A stretch of DNA of 19,906 nt, taken from Ruminococcus sp. UBA4321. GTDB lineage: Bacteria; Bacillota; Clostridia; Oscillospirales; Ruminococcaceae. A model generated the notes under the pieces. The model searched no databases, was not told the origin of the DNA, and worked only from the letters and a program-made list of their open reading frames with translations. Position 1 is the stretch's first letter, and every line of letters begins with the position of its first letter. The stretch is from NCBI GenBank assembly GCA_002393815.1, contig DGUB01000045.1:1-19906 (forward strand), read 5' to 3'. The position numbers and the translations under genes are program-made. This document shows, one piece after another, positions 7,119 through 14,947 of this stretch.

Positions 7119-8651
7119 ATGAAAAAAACAAGAATTTTTGCAGGAATTGCCGCTTTACTGCTCTGCTTCCAGACCGGAATCAGCCTGACCGCGAATGCCG
7201 CCGAAGAACCTACGGAAATTGGCGATAATGCTGAAGTCGTTGTCAAAGCCGGAGACCTGAATCTTGACGATAAACTGAATATTTTAGATGTTATCATTCT
7301 CAATAAAGCGATTCTCGGCAAAGAAAAGCTGACTTCCGTGCAGGAACTCGCCGCCGATGCCAACAAGGACGAGAAAATCGACGCTTCCGATTCTCTGGCG
7401 ATTATGAAAGCTATCGTCGGTCTGCTCGAAAAGCCCAGTGACAAGGCTCTCAGCCCGGCTTCCACGAATTTGAGTAAAGCCGTCAAATCTGATGCTGTCG
7501 AGGGCAAAGCCGCCGATGATGCGTTTATTCAGGCACAGACGGGCTTTTACCTGAATCTGTTCCAGAAAGCCGAAGCACAGACCCCGGAACAGAATGTTCT
7601 GGTTTCGCCTTATTCGGTGATGCAGGCTCTCGCCATGACTGCCAACGGTGCGGACGGTCAGACCCTCTCCGAGATGGAACAGACCCTCGGCGGACTTCCT
7701 CTGGATGATTTGAATCAGTATCTGTATACACAAAGAACCTCTCAGCCGAATACAGAGAAATGCCGGCTGTCAACGGCAAATTCCATCTGGTACAGAGATT
7801 TTGAAGAAAGATTTCAGGTTCTGCCGGACTTCCTGAAAGTCAACGCGGATTATTATTCCGCCGATGCGTTCAAAGCCCCGTTTGATGATTCTACCATTAC
7901 AGATGTCAACAACTGGGTCAGCAATAAGACCGACAGAATGATTCCGGGCGTTCTCGACCCTGAACAGCCGATTGCCCCTAATATGCTGATGTTCTTAATC
8001 AACGCCGTCACATTCGATGCCAAGTGGATGTCTCCCTATGATTCCGAATATCAGGTTCATGACGGCGATTTCACCGCCTGGGACGGCTCGGCGCAGAAAG
8101 TCAGCATGATGAACTCTGAAGAATATTACTATCTGGAAGATGCTTCCGCGACCGGATTCTATAAATATTATGACGGCGGAAGATACGCATTCGCGGCTCT
8201 GCTCCCGAACGAGGGAATTTCCGTAGATGACTATATTTCCGGTATGACTGCCGAATCATTACAGAATACGCTTTCCCATCCGGTTTCTGTCAAGACTTAC
8301 ACATCAATGCCGAAGTTCAGCTATGATTATGATATCACGCTGAAAAAGCCCCTCTGTGAAATGGGTATGCCGACCGCGTTCGACGAATGGAATGCCGATT
8401 TCACCAGAATGGCGGAGATGAAAGACCCTAGCGATGTTCTGCATATCGCGCAGGTTCTGCATAAGACCCATATCGACGTGACCGAAGAAGGCACTCGCGC
8501 CGCCGCTGTGACAGCCGTCATGTTAGCCGGAAATGATGCCGTTGAAGAACATAAAACCGTCACGCTCGACAGACCGTTCGTCTATATGATTGTTGATATG
8601 GAAAATCATCTGCCTGTATTCATGGGCGCGGTGAAATCTATTGAATCATAA
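7119..8651 (+). CDS. Secreted serpin with N-terminal type I dockerin (serpin 1)
   Basis: A 510-residue extracellular protease inhibitor. Signal peptide 1-27 (cleavage after ANA). Type I dockerin about 43-104, with two calcium loops DLNLDDKLNILD and DANKDEKIDASD, each followed by a helix. Serpin fold about 132-510. The reactive-loop hinge EEGTRAAAVT starts at residue 456; its small residues are typical of inhibitory serpins, which trap serine or cysteine proteases as a covalent complex. The C-terminus has RPFVYMIVD and PVFMGAV, the conserved serpin barrel end. The dockerin should anchor it to a cohesin scaffold on the cell surface. ATG 7119 is preferred over GTG 7110 because it begins the signal peptide 10 nt after AAGGAG. 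It lies 30 nt after the stalk protein with no terminator, so probably the same operon. Confidence 0.93.
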   Translation: MKKTRIFAGIAALLLCFQTGISLTANAAEEPTEIGDNAEVVVKAGDLNLDDKLNILDVIILNKAILGKEKLTSVQELAADANKDEKIDASDSLAIMKAIVGLLEKPSDKALSPASTNLSKAVKSDAVEGKAADDAFIQAQTGFYLNLFQKAEAQTPEQNVLVSPYSVMQALAMTANGADGQTLSEMEQTLGGLPLDDLNQYLYTQRTSQPNTEKCRLSTANSIWYRDFEERFQVLPDFLKVNADYYSADAFKAPFDDSTITDVNNWVSNKTDRMIPGVLDPEQPIAPNMLMFLINAVTFDAKWMSPYDSEYQVHDGDFTAWDGSAQKVSMMNSEEYYYLEDASATGFYKYYDGGRYAFAALLPNEGISVDDYISGMTAESLQNTLSHPVSVKTYTSMPKFSYDYDITLKKPLCEMGMPTAFDEWNADFTRMAEMKDPSDVLHIAQVLHKTHIDVTEEGTRAAAVTAVMLAGNDAVEEHKTVTLDRPFVYMIVDMENHLPVFMGAVKSIES

Positions 8652-8680
8652 ATTATTTAAATTTTCAGAAATGAGGTGCT
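8641..8680 (+). repeat. Duplicated 3'-end/intergenic segment, copy 1
   Basis: Forty bases spanning the end of serpin 1, its stop and the ribosome binding site of serpin 2 recur at 10763-10802 with one mismatch (T at 8672, C at 10794). Because non-coding bases are conserved as well, this is the footprint of a duplication of the whole gene unit rather than selection on the protein. Confidence 0.9.
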
Positions 8681-8685
8681 TGATT

Positions 8686-10773
8686 ATGAAAAAAACAAGA
8701 ATTTTTGCAGGAATTGCCGCTTTACTGCTCTGCTTCCAGACCGGAATCAGCCTGAATGCAAATGCCGTGACCCTCGCGCCGACCGAAGAAGAAACGCAGG
8801 AAGAAACCCGGAGAATGACTTCCAGTGATGTGAGTAATCAAATCAGTAATTTTATCTTTAAAAAGAATTTTGTATATATCCACTGCAATGTGGATTATAC
8901 ACCTGAACCCGTTATCTTCGTGACGATAGAAATTCCCTCCCATGACAGCAACTACGACTGGGAAAAGATTTGCGCGAATCTCGATACCGTCAAAGCTTAC
9001 TGCGAAGAACAGGGCTTTCTGAATGATTTCGATATTCGCTTTACCGCCGAGGAAAACGGTCAGCAGAAGATTGCTGAACAAATCAATCAGTTCGCTGATG
9101 AAAATCAGCTGAACTATATCACTGCCGCTCCTAACAATGGTTTGATTCAGGTGACAGCATATCTTTCAGAAACGGAAATGTTCTCAAGTTCAGAAGAAAA
9201 TCAGGCAGTCAGGGAAAAAGCAGATTCTCAGCTTGAAACCGTAAAGGCGTTCTGTCAGGAACAGGGCTTTACAGAAAAGTATGCTTTTATTTTTATTGCA
9301 TGGACATCTGATGATGAAGAACCAGACCCTACAGAAACCGGTGTAGAAGGTATGGACGTAACTGTCAAAGCCGGAGACCTGAATCTTGACGATAAACTGA
9401 ATATTTTAGATGTTATCATTCTCAATAAAGCGATTCTCGGCAAAGAAAAGCTGAACTCCGTTCAGGAACTCGCCGCCGATGCCAACAAGGACGAGAAAAT
9501 AGACGCTTCCGATTCTCTGGCGATTATGAAAGCTATCGTCGGACTGCTCGAAAAACCCAGTGACAAGGCTCTCAGCCCGGCTTCTGTGAATTTAAGCAAG
9601 TCTGTACAGTCAGATGCTGTTGAGGGCAAAGCCGCTGATGATGCGTTTATTCAGGCGCAGACAGGCTTTTATCTGAATCTGTTCCAGAAAGCCGAACAGG
9701 AAACTCCGGAACAGAATGTTCTTGTTTCGCCTTATTCCGTGATGCAGGCTCTCGCGATGACTGCCAACGGCGCGGACGGGCAGACGCTCTCCGAGATGGA
9801 ACAGACTCTCGGCGGACTGCCTCTCAATGATTTGAATCAGTATCTGTATACACAGCGAATCAGTCAGCCGGATACTGCCAAATGCCGGCTGTCAACGGCA
9901 AATTCTATCTGGTATCGCGACTTTGAAGAAAGATTTCAGGTTCTGCCGGACTTCCTGAAAGTCAATGCGGATTATTACTCTGCCGATGCCTATAAAGCCC
10001 CGTTTGATGATTCTACCGTTACAGATATTAACAACTGGGTCAGCAACAAGACCGACCGGATGATTCCGGAAGTCCTCAACCCTGAACAGCCCATTGACCC
10101 CGATACTCTGATGTATCTGATTAACGCCGTCACTTTCGACGCAAAATGGCAGAATCCCTATGATTCGGAATATCAGGTTCATGACGGAGATTTTACCGCC
10201 TGGGACGGCTCTGCCGAAACCGTCAGCATGATGCATTCCGAAGAATATGCCTATCTGGAAGACGATTCCGCGACCGGATTCTATAAATATTATGACGGCG
10301 GAAGATACGCCTTCGCGGCAATGCTTCCGAACGAGGGAATTTCTGTAGATGAATATATTTCCGGCATGACTGCCGAATCATTACAGAATACGCTTTCCAG
10401 CCCGGTTTCTGTCAAGACTTACACATCAATGCCGAAGTTCAGCTATGATTATGATATCACGCTGAAAAAGCCCCTCTGTGAAATGGGTATGCCGACCGCG
10501 TTCGACCCCCTGAACGCCGACTTCACCAGAATGGCGGATATGCAGGCAGAATGGGATATTCTGCATATCGGGGAAGTTCTGCATAAGACGCATATCGACG
10601 TGACCGAAGAAGGCACTCGTGCCGCCGCTGTGACAGTCGTCCAGATGGACGGCGTAACCGCTGTAATGGACTATAAAACTGTCACGCTCGACAGACCGTT
10701 CGTCTATATGATTGTCGATATGGAAAATCATCTGCCCGTATTTATGGGCGCGGTGAAGTCCATTGAATCATAA
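8686..10773 (+). CDS. Secreted serpin with N-terminal repeat pair and dockerin (serpin 2)
   Basis: A 695-residue paralogue of serpin 1. Signal peptide 1-27, almost identical to that of serpin 1. Then two copies of an unrecognised module of about 75 residues (about 46-122 and 126-206), each with a helix ending in YCEEQGF or FCQEQGF followed by a beta strand. Type I dockerin is at 228-289, nearly identical in DNA to that of serpin 1. The serpin domain runs about 316-695, with hinge EEGTRAAAVT from residue 641. The exposed loop reads VVQMDGVTAVMDYK, against AVMLAGNDAVEEHK in serpin 1, so target proteases probably differ. ATG 8686 is chosen for its GAGGTG site and because it starts the signal peptide; the open frame upstream overlaps the serpin 1 stop. 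Confidence 0.92.
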   Translation: MKKTRIFAGIAALLLCFQTGISLNANAVTLAPTEEETQEETRRMTSSDVSNQISNFIFKKNFVYIHCNVDYTPEPVIFVTIEIPSHDSNYDWEKICANLDTVKAYCEEQGFLNDFDIRFTAEENGQQKIAEQINQFADENQLNYITAAPNNGLIQVTAYLSETEMFSSSEENQAVREKADSQLETVKAFCQEQGFTEKYAFIFIAWTSDDEEPDPTETGVEGMDVTVKAGDLNLDDKLNILDVIILNKAILGKEKLNSVQELAADANKDEKIDASDSLAIMKAIVGLLEKPSDKALSPASVNLSKSVQSDAVEGKAADDAFIQAQTGFYLNLFQKAEQETPEQNVLVSPYSVMQALAMTANGADGQTLSEMEQTLGGLPLNDLNQYLYTQRISQPDTAKCRLSTANSIWYRDFEERFQVLPDFLKVNADYYSADAYKAPFDDSTVTDINNWVSNKTDRMIPEVLNPEQPIDPDTLMYLINAVTFDAKWQNPYDSEYQVHDGDFTAWDGSAETVSMMHSEEYAYLEDDSATGFYKYYDGGRYAFAAMLPNEGISVDEYISGMTAESLQNTLSSPVSVKTYTSMPKFSYDYDITLKKPLCEMGMPTAFDPLNADFTRMADMQAEWDILHIGEVLHKTHIDVTEEGTRAAAVTVVQMDGVTAVMDYKTVTLDRPFVYMIVDMENHLPVFMGAVKSIES

Positions 10774-10802
10774 ATTATTTAAATTTTCAGAAACGAGGTG
10801 CT
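10763..10802 (+). repeat. Duplicated 3'-end/intergenic segment, copy 2
   Basis: Second copy of the 40-bp segment at 8641-8680. It joins serpin 2 to the third dockerin gene and supplies the same GAGGTG ribosome binding site (10795-10800). Confidence 0.9.
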
Positions 10803-10806
10803 TTTT

Positions 10807-11835
10807 ATGAAAAAGAAACTCTTAGCCGCTGTGCTGGCGTTCCTGTGCTGTATACAGTCCGAAATCAGTATTCCCGTTTTCGCCGGAGAAACGGAAATTT
10901 CAGTACAAAGTATCTGCAATCAGATTGCAGATGCAATTCCGCCGTCAGTACAGCTGTATACTATCACCTGTGACGAAGAACAGAACCTCATTTCTGTTGT
11001 AGTAAACACCGGAAGTCAGGCGCATTATGAAAATGTAAAAAGCAACATGATGGAATATTGTCAGCAGGAAAATCTGACAGACGGTGTGACATATCAGTTT
11101 TTCCTGAAATTTGACGGTGAAATTCTTCCGGAACTTCCCGAAGAAGAAAAGAACGCGCTGATTTCCGCCGCATTGCAGACGGAAAAATATCTCGGTGAAC
11201 TGGCAGGGGCTGACTATGCATACCGCGTTTTCTATGATTATTTCCACAATTCTCTCACTGTCATGTGTGCAAGCACAAAAATAAAAGAATTGATGGAAGC
11301 TTACTGCGAAGAACAGGGCTTTTCGGAAAAATATACGATTGACTATCATCTTGTCTATCAGATGGATGAGAATCTGGTAATGTCCATAACAGAGGCTGCA
11401 AAACAGATTCAGGCATTCATGGAAAGCAACGGATATGAGGGTTTTGTATCCCGCAATCATTACGGGAGTATTTTCAATGTTACAGGCATGAGCATAGCGG
11501 TGACAGCATACACAAAGGAAGACATTGACCGGATAAAAAATTACTGTCAGGAACAGGGCTTTTTGGAATTATGTGATTTTGAATTCCGTATAGTGAAAAA
11601 GCCTGACCCGGAAGAAATTTTCCCTACAGATGCAGCAGTAGAAATCAAAGCCGGGGATTTGAATCTGGACGACAAACTGAATATTCTGGATGTGATTATT
11701 CTCAATAAAGCAATTCTCGGCAAAGAAAAGCTGAATTCTGCGCAGGAACTCGCCGCGGATGCCAACAAGGACGAGAAAATCGACGCTTCCGATTCTCTGA
11801 CGATTATGAAAATGATTGTCGGTCTGACAGAATAA
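10807..11835 (+). CDS. Secreted dockerin protein with three YCxEQGF-type repeat modules
   Basis: A 342-residue extracellular protein with no serpin domain. Signal peptide 1-26 (cleavage after VFA). Three tandem modules of about 72 residues (about 33-104, 113-187, 192-264) related to the pair in serpin 2. Each seems to be helix, strand, strand, helix, strand, and the second helix ends in YCQQENL (84-90), YCEEQGF (166-172) and YCQEQGF (246-252). Type I dockerin is C-terminal (280-342), with loops DLNLDDKLNILD and DANKDEKIDASD. I do not recognise the module. Since it shares an operon and a module with serpin 2, it may act on the same extracellular target, perhaps as binder or inhibitor; that is inference. 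ATG 10807 lies 6 nt after GAGGTG. Confidence 0.83.
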   Translation: MKKKLLAAVLAFLCCIQSEISIPVFAGETEISVQSICNQIADAIPPSVQLYTITCDEEQNLISVVVNTGSQAHYENVKSNMMEYCQQENLTDGVTYQFFLKFDGEILPELPEEEKNALISAALQTEKYLGELAGADYAYRVFYDYFHNSLTVMCASTKIKELMEAYCEEQGFSEKYTIDYHLVYQMDENLVMSITEAAKQIQAFMESNGYEGFVSRNHYGSIFNVTGMSIAVTAYTKEDIDRIKNYCQEQGFLELCDFEFRIVKKPDPEEIFPTDAAVEIKAGDLNLDDKLNILDVIILNKAILGKEKLNSAQELAADANKDEKIDASDSLTIMKMIVGLTE

Positions 11836-11882
11836 ATTTCATCAGCATTTTACTCTCCTGAAATCTTAGATATATCTCAAAG

Positions 11883-11914
11883 AAAAGCGGCTTGCCTACG
11901 GGTGAGCCGTTTTT
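11883..11914 (+). terminator. Probable terminator of the sigma/serpin/dockerin operon
   Basis: AAAAGCGGCT (11883-11892) pairs with AGCCGTTTTT (11905-11914) over 10 bp including one G-U, around a 12-nt loop; the run of five T is the 3' arm itself. It lies 48 nt after the last dockerin gene and before the spoIIIA promoter. Confidence 0.7.
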
Positions 11915-11916
11915 CT

Positions 11917-11946
11917 GTCATAAAACGGACAGGCTGTGCATAAGAT
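11917..11946 (+). promoter_or_regulatory. Candidate sigma-E promoter of the spoIIIA operon
   Basis: GTCATAAA (11917-11924), a 14-bp spacer, then CATAAGAT (11939-11946). This resembles the Bacillus sigma-E pattern (a -35 close to TCATATT, 13-15 bp, and a -10 close to CATACAAT). spoIIIA is a known mother-cell sigma-E operon in Bacillus, and this site lies 32 nt before the spoIIIAA start. Read by eye only. Confidence 0.5.
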
Positions 11947-11978
11947 GCAGTAAGCTAACAGAAAGGATGTGCAGAAGC

Positions 11979-12839
11979 TTGAACACTGCCGAATGCCTGA
12001 AAGAAGTCCTGAACTATCTGCCCGGTGCTGTCCGGGAGTATCTCAGCAGAATGCCGGAATCCGAACGCGCCGAAATTCAGGAAATCCGCCTGCGGAATCA
12101 GAAAACTGCCGGAATCGTCATCCGGGGAAAGGAACAGAATACCGGAATTCCGGTCAGCTTCGAGGAACTTTCCCGGACGTTTCAGGCGGTATGTTCCTAT
12201 TCGGTCTACAGCTTTGAACAGGAACTGTCAGAAGGATATCTGACGATTCGGGGCGGATGCCGTGTCGGAATCTGCGGCAGTGCTGTCCGGGAACATCAGA
12301 ATGTCAAGTCGCTGAAATATATCAGCAGTCTGAATTTCAGAATCCCCGGCGAATATCCCGGCATTGCCGAACAGCTCTGGAAACAATGTCCCGGCAGTGT
12401 GCTGATTGCCGGAACAGTCGGGAGCGGTAAGACGACGTATCTGCGCGATTTCTGCCGGATTGCCGGAAATCACTGCCGGACGGCTCTCATCGACGAGAGG
12501 GGAGAACTCGCCGCTGTTCAGAGAGGTGCGCCCTCTCATGATGTCGGCAGAATGACCGATATTTTCGATAACTATCCGCGTGCCGCCGGAATTCTGACCG
12601 CTCTGCGCGTGATGAATCCGGAATATCTGATTTGTGATGAAATCAGTACCCCGGAAGATGTACAGGCTGTTCTGACGGCTTCCGGATGCGGTGTCAAGTT
12701 CGCGGCTTCGTGCCATGCCGGAAGCCCTGACGAACTCCGGAACAGAACTGTTCTCCGTCCGCTTCTGGAAGCGTCTGTGTTCGGGAATCTGGTCTTTCTG
12801 AAAGACTGTGCTGTCCAGACCATCAGGAGGCTGTCATGA
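11979..12839 (+). CDS. spoIIIAA: Stage III sporulation protein AA (secretion-type ATPase)
   Basis: A 286-residue ATPase of the type II/IV secretion superfamily that powers the SpoIIIA-SpoIIQ channel between mother cell and engulfed forespore. Walker A GTVGSGKT is at residues 145-152 and Walker B YLICDE at 216-221; RGGCRVGICG lies before the nucleotide-binding core. The family is usually about 300 residues. I chose TTG 11979 because AAAGGAT lies about 11 nt before it; an ATG at 11967 overlaps that site, and the open frame further up runs into the terminator. First gene of spoIIIAA-AH; the next gene overlaps by ATGA. Confidence 0.92.
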   Translation: MNTAECLKEVLNYLPGAVREYLSRMPESERAEIQEIRLRNQKTAGIVIRGKEQNTGIPVSFEELSRTFQAVCSYSVYSFEQELSEGYLTIRGGCRVGICGSAVREHQNVKSLKYISSLNFRIPGEYPGIAEQLWKQCPGSVLIAGTVGSGKTTYLRDFCRIAGNHCRTALIDERGELAAVQRGAPSHDVGRMTDIFDNYPRAAGILTALRVMNPEYLICDEISTPEDVQAVLTASGCGVKFAASCHAGSPDELRNRTVLRPLLEASVFGNLVFLKDCAVQTIRRLS

Positions 12840-13327
12840 AGTTTCCGGGGATTCTGCTGATGATGGTCTGCTGTGCCGGGTGCGGCATGTATGCGGCTTG
12901 CGGAATCCGGAATCAGGTCAGAACTTATCAGAATTTATTATTACTTCTGGAAGACTGCCTGACCTATATGCAGTATCAGCATCTGAATCTGGAAGAATTA
13001 TTCGGGATTCTTTCCGGAAAAGCCGTGTATCAGAATCTTGACTTCGTCCGGAAGCTGAACCCTGTACCGGGGCTTCCGCCGGAAACGCTCTGGAATCAGG
13101 CTCTTGAGGAAAGTCATCTGCCGGAAGAAGCAAGGCGGATTCTTCTGCTGTTAGGGAGTGAACTGGGAAAATCGGATTTGCAGGGGCAGACCGCCGTGCT
13201 GACACTGTGCCGGGCGCAGATGTGTACCGCTCTGGAAGCGTGTCAGGCGGTCAGTGCGCAGAAATGTCGGTTATACCAGTCGCTCGGCTGGCTTGGCGGT
13301 GCGGTGTGCGCGGTCATGTTTTTGTAA
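12836..13327 (+). CDS. spoIIIAB: Stage III sporulation protein AB
   Basis: A 163-residue protein, start ATG overlapping the spoIIIAA stop. An N-terminal hydrophobic segment (about 5-20) is followed by a helical body and a C-terminal hydrophobic end (LGWLGGAVCAVMFL). It keeps the family-like helices RNQVRTYQNLLLLLEDCLTYMQY and LLLGSELGKSDLQGQ; the latter region resembles the GspF-type fold assigned to SpoIIIAB. It is thought to help assemble the channel in the mother-cell membrane. Identity rests on length, topology and position between AA and AC as much as on sequence. Confidence 0.88.
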   Translation: MKFPGILLMMVCCAGCGMYAACGIRNQVRTYQNLLLLLEDCLTYMQYQHLNLEELFGILSGKAVYQNLDFVRKLNPVPGLPPETLWNQALEESHLPEEARRILLLLGSELGKSDLQGQTAVLTLCRAQMCTALEACQAVSAQKCRLYQSLGWLGGAVCAVMFL

Positions 13328-13354
13328 AAATTCAGGAGTAAGGGGCTGTATCAT

Positions 13355-13549
13355 GTGGAACTGGATTTGATTTTCAAAATCGCCGGAATCGGAATTATCG
13401 TTTCCGTACTCAGTCTGGTCTTGAAGAAGTCAGACCGCGACGAACAAGCCATGATGACCGTTCTCGCCGGGCTGATTGTTGTGCTAATGCTTATCGTCGA
13501 CCAGATTAGCGAACTGTTCGAGACGGTCAGGACGGTGTTCGGATTGTGA
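13355..13549 (+). CDS. spoIIIAC: Stage III sporulation protein AC
   Basis: A 64-residue membrane protein with two hydrophobic helices (about 4-21 and 29-50) and the typical opening LIFKIAGIGIIVSVLSLVLKKS. Start is GTG 13355, with AGGGG 9 nt upstream; the ATG two bases earlier gives only a five-codon frame. Length matches the family (about 64-68). It is a small channel component encoded between AB and AD, and its stop overlaps the next start (GTGA). Confidence 0.92.
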   Translation: MELDLIFKIAGIGIIVSVLSLVLKKSDRDEQAMMTVLAGLIVVLMLIVDQISELFETVRTVFGL

Positions 13550-13932
13550 GAACAGAGCAGATAATTATCTTATGCATTATCGGCTGTATTCTGGTGCTGG
13601 TGCTGAAACAGTACCAGAGAAGTTACGGATTACTGCTGAGTATCGGGCTGTGCCTTCTGGTGATAGTGCAGATTCTGCCGGACGCGGAAAGAATCTTATC
13701 CACAGCGGAACAAACCTTGCACCGGGGAAATGTTGACGCTTCTTATTTCGGGATTCTGTGTAAGGCAGTCGGAATTTCGTACTTGACGCAGTTTGGAACG
13801 GACATCTGCCGGGACGCAGGAGAAAACGCGCTCGGAACGGCGGTTGAACTCTGCGGCAGAGTTCTGCTTCTGGTACTCGCACTGCCGCTGTTCGTGACGC
13901 TCTCGGAAACCGTACTGGAGATGATACAGTGA
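13546..13932 (+). CDS. spoIIIAD: Stage III sporulation protein AD
   Basis: A 128-residue integral membrane protein. Hydrophobic stretches lie at about 5-20, 27-45 and 100-117; the central part carries the family-typical YFGILCKAVGISYLTQFGTD and CRDAGENALGTAVELCGR. GTG start overlaps the spoIIIAC stop, and its own stop overlaps the spoIIIAE start, so the three genes are translationally coupled. Part of the mother-cell-side export machinery. Confidence 0.94.
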   Translation: MRTEQIIILCIIGCILVLVLKQYQRSYGLLLSIGLCLLVIVQILPDAERILSTAEQTLHRGNVDASYFGILCKAVGISYLTQFGTDICRDAGENALGTAVELCGRVLLLVLALPLFVTLSETVLEMIQ

Positions 13933-14939
13933 ATCAGGACTATACTTATGATGAAATTTTGAAAACGCTTCTGGAAGACGCGCCGGCGGAAATTCCCGAT
14001 ACAGAATCGCTGTCGGAATTACAGCTTCCGGAATTCGCCGGACAGGTTCTGGAAATGGTACAGAACCGGATTTCCGCGCCCTTGCAGACGCTCGGACTGC
14101 TCACAGGGGTGATTCTGCTTTCCGCGCTTGCCGGAAGTCTCCGGAGCGAGAAATCCGGAATCTCAAAAATCTGTGATGTCACAGCGGTACTGTGTGCGGT
14201 GGGGATTCTCATCAGTCCGCTGACGGAAGCCTTTCAGCAGGCAGCGGAAGTGCTGACGCATTCGGCAGATTTTATGGTGACCTTCTCGGGAATCTTCGGG
14301 GGGATTCTGGCGGTCAGCGGACATGTGACAGCTTCGGCAGGGTATCAGGGGGCAGTGCTGCTGCTCTGTAATCTTGCGCTGGAAATCGCCGTTCGGGTGC
14401 TGTTTCCGGTGCTGACGATGGGACTGGCAGTCAGTCTGACGGAGGCAGTCACGCCGGAACTCTCTCTGAACGGTATTCTGACGCTGTTTCAGAAGTTCAC
14501 GGTCTGGGTGCTTGGCTTTCTGATGGCGTTGTTTCTGGGCTTTCTGTCAGTGCAGAGTGTCGTTTCCGTAACGGCGGACAGAGCCGGAACAAAAGCTGCG
14601 AAATACGCGATAGCCGGGGCTGTGCCGTTTGTCGGGGGAGCAGTATCGGACGCTTACGCGGCAGTGCTGGGCAGTCTGAACGTTCTGAAATCGACTGCCG
14701 GGATGACGGGGGTTATCGCGGTCTTATCGATATTACTGCCGATAATTATCGAATTTTTTCTCTGGAAGATACTGACGGGGACAGCGGCGGCAGTATCAGA
14801 AGTCTTCGCGCTGGAATCGTTGCAGAGGCTGTTCCGGAATCTGGAAGCGATGATTTCGGTAGGGTTTTCGGTCTCGGCTTCATTCGGGGTGATGTTCTGT
14901 GTGAGTACGGGGATTCTGGCGGCGGTGAGCAGTACATGA
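13929..14939 (+). CDS. spoIIIAE: Stage III sporulation protein AE
   Basis: A 336-residue polytopic membrane protein, GTG start overlapping the spoIIIAD stop. A soluble N-terminal part (about 1-50) is followed by several membrane segments. The conserved core includes ADRAGTKAAKYAIAGAVPFVGGAVSDAYAAVLGS, characteristic of SpoIIIAE. Bacillus SpoIIIAE is near 400 residues; the shorter length here reflects a missing N-terminal export signal region. It is thought to be a central membrane part of the feeding-tube channel. The next operon gene does not follow directly: about 560 nt of hairpin-rich DNA intervene. Confidence 0.94.
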   Translation: MNQDYTYDEILKTLLEDAPAEIPDTESLSELQLPEFAGQVLEMVQNRISAPLQTLGLLTGVILLSALAGSLRSEKSGISKICDVTAVLCAVGILISPLTEAFQQAAEVLTHSADFMVTFSGIFGGILAVSGHVTASAGYQGAVLLLCNLALEIAVRVLFPVLTMGLAVSLTEAVTPELSLNGILTLFQKFTVWVLGFLMALFLGFLSVQSVVSVTADRAGTKAAKYAIAGAVPFVGGAVSDAYAAVLGSLNVLKSTAGMTGVIAVLSILLPIIIEFFLWKILTGTAAAVSEVFALESLQRLFRNLEAMISVGFSVSASFGVMFCVSTGILAAVSST

Positions 14940-14947
14940 CGGGATTT

